Shown here: piece by piece, positions 6,813 through 12,667 of the stretch | Numbering within the stretch: position 1 is the stretch's first letter | Layout of the letters: every line of letters begins with the position of its first letter | From: an uncultured Clostridia bacterium | Lineage (GTDB): Bacteria; Bacillota; Clostridia; Lachnospirales; Lachnospiraceae | DNA length: 14,330 nt | Direction: 5' to 3' | NCBI GenBank assembly: GCA_947178045.1 | Contig: CAMWWR010000007.1 | Coordinates: 1-14,330, forward strand | Notes under the pieces: generated by a model | Database searches by the model: none | What the model was told of the DNA's origin: nothing | Seen by the model: only the letters and a program-made list of their open reading frames with translations | Translations under genes and position numbers: made by a program

Positions 6813-6831
6813 AATCTAATCAAATCCTAAT
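6811..6831 (+). promoter_or_regulatory. 11-bp-spaced direct repeat, candidate OmpR-type regulator site
   Basis: AAATC with CTAAT half-sites recur as CAAATCTAAT and CAAATCCTAAT, the CTAAT cores starting 11 bp apart (6816 and 6827), just upstream of the -35 box at 6842. One-helical-turn direct repeats are the usual binding layout of OmpR/PhoB regulators, and such a regulator is encoded next, so autoregulation is plausible. This is inferred from spacing only. Confidence 0.4.
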
Positions 6832-6841
6832 TTGGAACCGC

Positions 6842-6870
6842 TTGCATATTTGACCCGCAGCAGCTACAAT
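6842..6870 (+). promoter_or_regulatory. SigmaA-type promoter of the OmpR-type two-component operon
   Basis: TTGCAT (6842-6847), a 17-nt spacer and TACAAT (6865-6870). The start would be near 6877, giving a leader of about 108 nt before ATG 6985. The leader is very GC-rich and includes a hairpin, CCGCCC (6896-6901) with GGGCGG (6908-6913). The promoter rules out the in-frame upstream start codon at 6832. Confidence 0.7.
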
Positions 6871-6984
6871 AATAACGAACAGAGGAATTTTTTGTCCGCC
6901 CCGGAACGGGCGGGACAGGGCGCGCCGCGGAGGGCTTCACGCAGGCGGCCCGATCGGCGGCTGGACCGCGGAAGGCAGGTTGTG

Positions 6985-7680
6985 ATGGCAAAAATACTGA
7001 TCGTTGAGGATGAAGCAAAAATTGCCCGCTTTGTCGAGCTGGAACTAAAATACGAGGGCTACGAGGTGGAGATCGCGAACGACGGACGGACAGGGCTCGA
7101 CCGGGCGCTGCACAGCGGAGCGGATCTCGTGCTGCTGGACATTATGCTGCCGGGACTGTCCGGAATCGAGGTGTGCCGCCGCGTCCGCACAGAATCGGAA
7201 ATTCCGATCATCATGCTGACGGCGAAGGACGATGTCACGGACAAGGTGGCGGGGCTGGATATGGGCGCGGACGACTATATGACAAAGCCGTTTGCCATCG
7301 AGGAGCTGCTCGCCCGCATCCGCGTGGCTCTGAACCGCCATGCCAAAAAGAGCGAGGCGGCCGGCAGTCCGAAAAAGGATCAGCTCTCGTTCGGACAGCT
7401 CGCCCTGAACGTTGCGAGCCACAGTGCGTACTACGGCGAGGAAGAGCTGGCTCTCACAAAAAAGGAGTACGAGCTTCTGGAATACCTGCTCAAAAATAAA
7501 AATATCGCCGTGACAAGGGAGCAGCTGCTCAACAATGTCTGGGGCTACGAATATTTCGGCGACACGAACGTGGTGGATGTGTATATCCGGTATCTGAGAC
7601 AGAAGATCGACGACCGGTTCGGCGTTCGCGTTATCAGTACCGTGCGCGGAGTGGGGTATATAATCAAGGATGAAAGATAA
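6985..7680 (+). CDS. OmpR/PhoB-family response regulator
   Basis: A 231-residue two-component regulator beginning MAKILIVEDE. The receiver domain (1-120) has the acidic pair E8-D9, phosphoacceptor D52 in LVLLDIMLPG, T79 in IIMLTAKDD and K101 in YMTKPF. The C-terminal winged helix (about 132-229) shows LALTKKEYELLEYLLKN, TREQLLNNVWG, VVDVYIRYLRQKID and STVRGVGYII. All switch residues are present. The frame is open upstream to a TTG at 6832, but the added Arg-rich stretch is unlike any receiver and the promoter lies inside it, so ATG 6985 is used; GGAAGGCAGG precedes it. The gene overlaps the kinase gene by 11 nt, so the pair is translationally coupled. Target genes are unknown, with its own promoter a candidate. 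Confidence 0.95.
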   Translation: MAKILIVEDEAKIARFVELELKYEGYEVEIANDGRTGLDRALHSGADLVLLDIMLPGLSGIEVCRRVRTESEIPIIMLTAKDDVTDKVAGLDMGADDYMTKPFAIEELLARIRVALNRHAKKSEAAGSPKKDQLSFGQLALNVASHSAYYGEEELALTKKEYELLEYLLKNKNIAVTREQLLNNVWGYEYFGDTNVVDVYIRYLRQKIDDRFGVRVISTVRGVGYIIKDER

Positions 7681-9103
7681 ATTTGTCGAGGGACTTCGCC
7701 GTTTTTTACAAAAGACCTGGGTCCCGCTCAGGGAAAAAAGAGACGCTCTGATCGGGCGGCTGCGCCTGTCGATGTCCTACCGGATATCGCTGAATTATCT
7801 CAAGCTGATGATCGTCAACGGCATCATTTTCATGGCCGTCTTTCTGGTGCTGTATCTGAACACACAGACCGAAGAATACCGGAAACTGGCGGAGCAGATC
7901 ATCGCCGGAATCGAGACGCAGGCCGCGGCGGAGCTCAATCCCTATGCGGATTACGGCGTCCATGTCACAATCCGCGAAAAGGACTCGCAGAATATTGTGT
8001 ATGACGACACCGACTTTACGGTGAAGGGCTTCCTGTTTTTTCGAAATCTCCACATCGAGCCCTCGAACGAACAGCACAAGATCGTCATCAACGAAACAAT
8101 GCCGTTTACCGCTGCCGGCATCAAATATGAAGCGACCTTCAGCTACAATATGACAAGGGATTACAACCGCATGTGGAAGCTTGTACTGAACATGATTTTC
8201 CTGTATGCGGTCATTGTGTACTTTATTCTCCGGGAGGCGCGCGGACAAAATGTGAGGATGCTCGCCCCGATCCAGGAAATGTCGGACACCGTGAACCGGA
8301 TCACCGTGAACAATCTTCACAGCGAACGGCTGAATGTGAAGGGAATGAAGGACGAGCTGAAGGATCTGGCAGAGACCTTTAATCAGTCCCTGGACCGGCT
8401 GGAGCTCTCCTACGAGAGCCAGAAGCAATTTGTCTCGGACGCTTCCCATGAGCTGCGCACGCCGATCGCTGTCGTGCAGGGCTACGCCAATATGCTCAAG
8501 CGCTGGGGCAGCCGGGATGAGGCTGTACTCGCGGAATCCGTGGAGGCAATTTCCAACGAGGCCGCGCAGATGCAGGATCTTGTCGAAAAGCTGCTCTTTT
8601 TGTCCCGCCATGACAAAAAGACGCTGAAGCTGAACAAGACATATTTCAATATCAAGCCGGTGGTCGAGGAGATGGTAAAGGAGACAAAGCTTGTCGCGCA
8701 CAACCGCAGCATCGAGTCCCCTGCGCTGGAGCCGGTGCAGGTGTACGGCGACAAGCAGGCCATCAAGCAGGCCATCCGCGTTTTTATCGACAACGCTCAG
8801 AAATACACCGAGGACGGTGATTCCATCCGGATCTCCTGCGAAAATAAGCAGGGGGACTGTGTGATTACGGTGGAGGACACCGGGGTCGGCATGCGCAGGA
8901 AGGATCTGGATAATATCTTCAACCGGTTTTACCGCGCGGACGATGTGCGCGATCGCAAAATCGAGGGGCATGGACTGGGACTTTCCATTGCAAAGCTTAT
9001 CATCCTGGCGCATACCGGACGCATCAAAATCCGCACGCAGTACACAAAGGGAACAAGCTTTATTGTGACGATCCCGAAGGTGCGCCAGGGGGCGGGGCGG
9101 TAA
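7670..9103 (+). CDS. HAMP-containing sensor histidine kinase
   Basis: A 477-residue membrane sensor, partner of the preceding OmpR-type regulator. A basic cytoplasmic start (1-42) leads to TM1 (about 44-64), an extracellular sensor region of about 100 residues, TM2 (about 168-187) and a HAMP linker (about 190-245). The HisKA dimerisation helix has H260 in FVSDASHELRTPI. The ATPase domain shows the N-box VFIDNAQKYT (N375), G1 DTGVGM (403-408), the F-box IFNRFYRADD and G2 GHGLGLSI (433-440). Every catalytic box is intact. The order resembles ArlS/CssS-type kinases, but the signal cannot be deduced. ATG 7670 lies within the end of the regulator gene. The coding region ends with a short basic tail, and no clear terminator with a T run follows. 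Confidence 0.95.
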   Translation: MKDKFVEGLRRFLQKTWVPLREKRDALIGRLRLSMSYRISLNYLKLMIVNGIIFMAVFLVLYLNTQTEEYRKLAEQIIAGIETQAAAELNPYADYGVHVTIREKDSQNIVYDDTDFTVKGFLFFRNLHIEPSNEQHKIVINETMPFTAAGIKYEATFSYNMTRDYNRMWKLVLNMIFLYAVIVYFILREARGQNVRMLAPIQEMSDTVNRITVNNLHSERLNVKGMKDELKDLAETFNQSLDRLELSYESQKQFVSDASHELRTPIAVVQGYANMLKRWGSRDEAVLAESVEAISNEAAQMQDLVEKLLFLSRHDKKTLKLNKTYFNIKPVVEEMVKETKLVAHNRSIESPALEPVQVYGDKQAIKQAIRVFIDNAQKYTEDGDSIRISCENKQGDCVITVEDTGVGMRRKDLDNIFNRFYRADDVRDRKIEGHGLGLSIAKLIILAHTGRIKIRTQYTKGTSFIVTIPKVRQGAGR

Positions 9104-9152
9104 TCCGAACCTGCCCGGCGGCACGGTTCAGTGCCATATAAGACAGCATCAC

Positions 9153-9186
9153 CCGGCCCGGCGGAACAGGCCGAAAGCCGGGCCGG
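9153..9186. other. GC-rich 10-bp hairpin with flanking direct repeat
   Basis: CCGGCCCGGC (9153-9162) pairs perfectly with GCCGGGCCGG (9177-9186). The 14-nt loop GGAACAGGCCGAAA recurs almost exactly from 9185 as GGAACAGGCAGAAA. It lies 50 bp after the kinase stop. It could help end transcription, but no T tract follows on either strand, so it is not called a standard terminator. Confidence 0.4.
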
Positions 9187-9237
9187 AACAGGCAGAAAAT
9201 CAGACTCAAAGCCGCCGCAGTAAGCAGCGCAGTCTAA

Positions 9238-9264
9238 GGAAACGCTGATTAAATCAGCGTTTCC
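9238..9264. repeat. Palindromic dispersed repeat, copy C (palindrome only)
   Basis: GGAAACGCTGATT and its exact reverse complement flank a single central A, a 27-bp perfect palindrome. The left arm begins like copy A at 765 (GGAAACGCTGATTAAA). The 34-bp tail of copies A and B is absent. It lies between the convergent ends of the HAMP kinase and the CapA gene, 16 bp past the CapA stop codon. Confidence 0.7.
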
Positions 9265-9280
9265 CAAAAATTCCGCTCAC

Positions 9281-11113
9281 TCACGGCCCGACATACAGCT
9301 CATACTGCGGAAATATCATTGAAATCCGTTCTCCGGCGGCAGCCAGCTCTGCCGCTGCTTTTTTGTCCGCCGGGAGGTAATCCGTCGGTGTAATAACGCG
9401 GTATTTGCCCTCCAGAGACTGAAGCACATGGCACGGAACCAGCTCGAGCCCCCGGATGGATACGGCAGCGGTCGGAGCCTGATCCTGATCCAAATCCCTA
9501 TGAACGCCCGGGAAGAATGCTGCTTCCGCGCAGGAGGCCGCGGCCATCTCCGTCGGGGCGGTCTCATCCCCTGCACAAGAGGCCGCAGGTTCTTCAGAAG
9601 GATCCGCAGGCGAGTCCACTTCCTGCCGCAAATCACCGCGCTGCAGTGTCAGTAGAACGAGCACCGTATCGTGATTGATATCCCGCGTCATGCTGGACAC
9701 AACATTGCCGAGCGAATAAAAGCAGGGAACTTTGCGCCCGTTGGAGGCAGTAAGCTCCTCCTGCTCCTGCAGGCAATGCGGATGGGAGCCGATGATAAGA
9801 TCGGCCCCGGCGTCCGCGAGCTCCTGCGCATGCTTACGTTGATAAGCTCTGACCTCATGCGTATTTTCGCTGCCCCAGTGATTGTATACAATAACAAAAT
9901 CCGCTCCGTCCGCACGCGCGGCAGCGATGCGGTCAGCCGCCGTCCTGCTGCTATAGCAGTCGATGATCCGGGAAAGCTGCTCCGCAGCTACGGTATCGCG
10001 CTGATTGATCAGCTCCGTAAAAGCAAGCAGGGCAATCCGTATTCCGTTTTTCTCCAACAGAAGATAGCGTTTTCCGGTGTTGTCCATTCGATAGGTGCCG
10101 ATGTGCGGAATTCCATATTCCTCCAGATGTGCGATCGTCTCCTCAACGCCGACAATCCCTCCGTCCAGGCTGTGGTTGTTCGCCGTCACAAGATGCGTAA
10201 TGCCCGCCTGCCGCAGCGAGCCGAGATAATCCGCCGGAGCATTGCAGTTCGGCTGATCATTCACAAGCCTCTCCGCGGTCGAATACGGATTGCTCTCGGA
10301 GAGGGTCGTCTCCAGATTGGCGATCACAAAGTCACATTGCGACAATATTTCCAGAATCATTCCGAAGCTGTCGGAATAATCATGGCTGCCGTCCCTGCGC
10401 GCGGCGGTATACTGCTGCCCGGCAAGACACATCAAATCCCCCATCAGACAAAGTGTGACCGTATCCTCCGGCAATTCCACCAACGGTGTGGGACTGATAT
10501 CCGGCAGCAATTCTGTGGAAGATGCCGGAGAGGGGGGCAAAGAACTGGGCGGAATTGCAGAGCTGTCGTCCGATTGTAATGTTGAAGAGGACGTCGAAGA
10601 ACCTTGCAGATCCGCAGAGCTGCTATCCGATTGTGATGTCGGAGCAGAGGCCGATAGGTGCGCCTGGGACGTCCCCAGACTCTCAGAAACCGCCGGAGCC
10701 TCGAAAGCGTCTGCTGCCGTGATATCGCCGGGCTCGCGGCCGCTTCCGGCCATGGCTGCAATATTATCCGGAGCAGCATTGTCCGGACCATTCGGAATAT
10801 CGGGAACACCTGAAACATCCGGAGTTTTCGGAGCATCCGAAACATTTGGAATATCGGAAACCTCCAAAGCATTCGGAGTATTGGTGGAATCCAAAACATC
10901 CGAAACGCTCGAAACATCCAGAGTATTCAGAGCGTCCGGAACATCCGGAACCGCCGAAACACCCGAATTGCCCGAAATATCCGAATCGCTCCCCGGGTGC
11001 TCCGGACCGAGGGCACGCGGGGAAAATTGCAATAAAAGAAGCACGTTCAGCAGCACAGCTGCGGACAGTGCAATAATCAGCCACTTTATTCGGTTCAAAG
11101 AATTCTTTTTCAT
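9281..11113 (-). CDS. CapA-family metallophosphatase-like protein with membrane anchor and repeat stalk
   Basis: A 610-residue protein. A basic start and hydrophobic helix (about 11-30) anchor it, placing the rest outside the cell. Residues 44-112 are 23 tandem tripeptides of the form P/S/L-D/N-V/A/I. Residues 147-209 are Ser/Pro-rich. The catalytic domain starts near 219: MGDLM (224-228), NLET (266-269), TANNHSLDGG, YNHWGSE (H412), GSHPH (442-446) and YSLGN (466-470), the metal-binding pattern of the PgsA/CapA branch of calcineurin-like phosphatases. CapA proteins are linked to poly-gamma-glutamate capsule in Bacillus; many homologues have no known role, and no capBC genes are present. An Ala/Ser/Glu-rich insertion with two AASCA motifs (about 498-549) interrupts the end of the domain. 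ATG 11113 is used because the promoter lies inside the longer frame and GAGG is 6 nt upstream. Confidence 0.9.
   Translation of the reverse strand: MKKNSLNRIKWLIIALSAAVLLNVLLLLQFSPRALGPEHPGSDSDISGNSGVSAVPDVPDALNTLDVSSVSDVLDSTNTPNALEVSDIPNVSDAPKTPDVSGVPDIPNGPDNAAPDNIAAMAGSGREPGDITAADAFEAPAVSESLGTSQAHLSASAPTSQSDSSSADLQGSSTSSSTLQSDDSSAIPPSSLPPSPASSTELLPDISPTPLVELPEDTVTLCLMGDLMCLAGQQYTAARRDGSHDYSDSFGMILEILSQCDFVIANLETTLSESNPYSTAERLVNDQPNCNAPADYLGSLRQAGITHLVTANNHSLDGGIVGVEETIAHLEEYGIPHIGTYRMDNTGKRYLLLEKNGIRIALLAFTELINQRDTVAAEQLSRIIDCYSSRTAADRIAAARADGADFVIVYNHWGSENTHEVRAYQRKHAQELADAGADLIIGSHPHCLQEQEELTASNGRKVPCFYSLGNVVSSMTRDINHDTVLVLLTLQRGDLRQEVDSPADPSEEPAASCAGDETAPTEMAAASCAEAAFFPGVHRDLDQDQAPTAAVSIRGLELVPCHVLQSLEGKYRVITPTDYLPADKKAAAELAAAGERISMIFPQYELYVGP
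10778..10984 (-). repeat. 9-bp minisatellite, 23 degenerate units, encoding a tripeptide stalk
   Basis: Written on the + strand, units such as AACATCCGG, AGCATCCGA, AATATCGGA and AGTATTCGG follow one another with exact 9-bp period through 207 bp. On the coding strand each unit gives three residues, for example PDV, PDA, SDV, SDI, PNV. Since 9 is a multiple of 3 and the unit has no stop, gain or loss of units keeps the frame. It is internal to the CapA-like gene, just after its membrane anchor. Confidence 0.88.
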
Positions 11114-11186
11114 GGCAGGCCTCGCCGGAAAGAGGCATGCTTTCACTCTGTTTTTCTGCTGAAAGCGCTCTCTAATTTCCACATAT

Positions 11187-11215
11187 ATTATACCAGACTG
11201 CCCTGCTTTATACAA
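11187..11215 (-). promoter_or_regulatory. Promoter of the capA-like gene
   Basis: On the minus strand TTGTAT (11215-11210), a 17-nt spacer and TATAAT (11192-11187) with an extended TGG before the -10 box. The start would be near 11180, some 67 nt before ATG 11113. The consensus -10 and exact spacing make this the strongest promoter in the window. Confidence 0.8.
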
Positions 11216-11218
11216 GTC

Positions 11219-11247
11219 TTGAGATTTCACGATGCGGATGCTAGAAT
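11219..11247 (+). promoter_or_regulatory. Promoter of the DUF6323-like operon
   Basis: TTGAGA (11219-11224), a 17-nt spacer and TAGAAT (11242-11247), with TGC before the -10 box. Its -35 box is only 3 bp from the -35 box of the divergent capA promoter. The start would be near 11254, about 72 nt before ATG 11326. Confidence 0.7.
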
Positions 11248-11325
11248 AAACGAATCATAGCAAGGACGGAGACCGGAAGCATTCCGCGGCATCACGGAAA
11301 GGCGATCGGACAAAAGGAGGGCACA

Positions 11326-11859
11326 ATGGAGAACGGAAAATGGCTGGCAGAGCTCAATGAAAAAAATCAGCTCGCATATATTCAGGAAGCAAATGAGTAT
11401 ACTGCGAAATTCGGTTTGACGCTGACGCAGGAGCAGGCGGAGCTGCTGCTGGAAAAGCGCAGAGATGTACTGCGCACGGAAGGGAGAATCGAATTCGGCA
11501 AGGGTATATTATCCAAGCTGATCTACACATTCTGCGATTCGGATTATGTCAATGCGGACGAATGGGCGGATCTGCTGGGCAGGCTGACGGAAATCTTCTT
11601 CCTGTTCAAAAACGAAATGAACGACGAAATCACAGATGATGAGCTGGTTACGTTCATGCGGGAACAGTTTGACGATGTCTGCAACGGTGATCCGGATTAT
11701 CTGGAGGGAACCTGTCTTAATTTATTTGCGCAGGCCATCCGCGCGGGTTACCGCGGCTACACGGAGAGCGGCGGCTCCGGAGAATATGAAGAGCTTGATT
11801 TGATGCCGCGCTGGAGCAGAGGAGAATATCTCGCCGCGCTCAACGATTTGTGCCAGTAA
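11326..11859 (+). CDS. Uncharacterised soluble protein, DUF6323-like
   Basis: A 177-residue acidic, mostly helical protein with no signal peptide or membrane segment. The stretch FGLTLTQEQAELLLEKRRDV, then RIEFGKGILSKLIYTFCDS, EIFFLFKNEMNDEITDDEL and MREQFDDVCNGDPDYLEGTC resemble, from memory, the DUF6323 family seen in Lachnospiraceae; this was not checked against a database. No catalytic motif is recognisable. AGGAGG lies 5 nt before ATG, and a good promoter is present at 11219-11247. The next gene starts 44 nt downstream, and a sensor kinase follows that, so the three probably form one operon. Its divergent neighbour is the CapA-like gene. The function is unknown. Confidence 0.85.
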   Translation: MENGKWLAELNEKNQLAYIQEANEYTAKFGLTLTQEQAELLLEKRRDVLRTEGRIEFGKGILSKLIYTFCDSDYVNADEWADLLGRLTEIFFLFKNEMNDEITDDELVTFMREQFDDVCNGDPDYLEGTCLNLFAQAIRAGYRGYTESGGSGEYEELDLMPRWSRGEYLAALNDLCQ

Positions 11860-11903
11860 ACGGTAAAAGAGGGGCTGTCCGCAATTAACGTCAGGAGAAA
11901 TGT

Positions 11904-12629
11904 ATGTTTGAAAAAGAGGATTTGTTAGAGGTTGTAATAAATTTACTGAACAAGTACACGAGCTTTGACAGCGATTCGGTGACATACGAGAGGGCGGAGC
12001 AGCTGATGGGGGCAGTCGCCTACTGCATCCGGGAATATGAAGCCGAAAGAAAAGCAGCTGCAGAAAGGCAGGCTGCAGCTGCGCAAAACGACCCTGCGGA
12101 AAATGCTCCTTTCCCTTCCGGCGAAGACCGTTTCCCGCAGACAGCCCTTGCTGCCGTCCCGGACGGTTCTGCCGGGGACACCTCCTCCGGCTCTGACGGA
12201 AGCATCTCGGCCGCCGAGGCATACGAACGCGGCTACCAGCTTGTCGTGGAAAAAACCAGGGCGGCAAACCGGCTGTACAATGAAATAATGGAGCAATTCT
12301 GCGACTACGGCAGCCGGGCATACCGCAGCACGATGGCAGAGGAAATGCCGGATTTTTTCCTTCGCTACGACGCGCGCTTCGCACCGCAGGACGAGCTTCT
12401 GCTGCTGGATTATCCGGTGCTGCGGCCGCTCGAGCAGCTTCACGGAATCGACCGGATCTATGAATACCTGCGCTGCATCCGCCGGGAACAGGAATTTCTG
12501 CGCGGCTTTTCGGAGGCCTATGTCCGGCAAACCTGCCGGGATTATGATGCGGATTATGAGGAACTTTTTATCAGCCTGACGGAAATTATGGCCGCCTCCG
12601 GCGGCACCGCAACGGAATCTGTTCCATGA
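11904..12629 (+). CDS. Uncharacterised soluble protein, DUF6179-like
   Basis: A 241-residue protein with no signal or membrane segment. Residues 1-45 form a helical start (LLEVVINLLNKYTSFDSDSV, ERAEQLMGAVAYCIREYE). A low-complexity Ala/Ser/Asp linker spans about 46-103. The helical C-terminal part has YERGYQLVVEKTRAANRLYN, YDARFAPQDELLLLDYPVL and IDRIYEYLRCIRREQEFL. The pattern resembles DUF6179 from memory, and that family tends to sit beside DUF6323; neither was verified. AGGAGA lies 6 nt before ATG. Within the linker the DNA holds a perfect 10-bp inverted repeat, GCAGCTGCAG (12054-12063) with CTGCAGCTGC (12073-12082), probably a by-product of Ala codons. It is the middle gene of a presumed operon ending in a kinase. 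Function unknown. Confidence 0.82.
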   Translation: MFEKEDLLEVVINLLNKYTSFDSDSVTYERAEQLMGAVAYCIREYEAERKAAAERQAAAAQNDPAENAPFPSGEDRFPQTALAAVPDGSAGDTSSGSDGSISAAEAYERGYQLVVEKTRAANRLYNEIMEQFCDYGSRAYRSTMAEEMPDFFLRYDARFAPQDELLLLDYPVLRPLEQLHGIDRIYEYLRCIRREQEFLRGFSEAYVRQTCRDYDADYEELFISLTEIMAASGGTATESVP

Positions 12630-12667
12630 ATGCTGTCTGGGGTATAATCACAGGAAGGGGAGAAAAA

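Noticed and set aside
6593..6830. A purine riboswitch before the permease
   Set aside because: The conserved purine aptamer core and loop sequences were looked for on the minus strand and not found.
6832..6984. A 51-codon N-terminal extension of the OmpR-type regulator from a TTG start
   Set aside because: The predicted promoter lies inside it, receivers start at MAKILIVEDE, and the extra residues are Arg-rich without similarity to anything recognised.
7706..9124. A 472-codon open frame on the - strand
   Set aside because: It is antisense to the HAMP kinase, which has all kinase boxes. The antisense product has no recognisable domain.
9671..10579. A 302-codon + strand open frame
   Set aside because: It covers the CapA catalytic domain on the wrong strand and has no motif of its own.
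10455..11162. A + strand open frame with SET/SETS-type tripeptide repeats
   Set aside because: It is the reverse reading of the 9-bp minisatellite in the CapA gene. Any frame of a stop-free 9-bp repeat stays open, and the CapA domain fixes the coding strand.
12643..12648. A TATAAT box just before the last kinase gene
   Set aside because: No -35 box at proper distance (TGTTCC only), and a start from it would fall on the ribosome binding site.
12626..12667. An earlier start for the last kinase with a 4-nt overlap
   Set aside because: It is possible, but ATG 12668 has a strong ribosome binding site at good distance and the added 14 residues are not helix-like.
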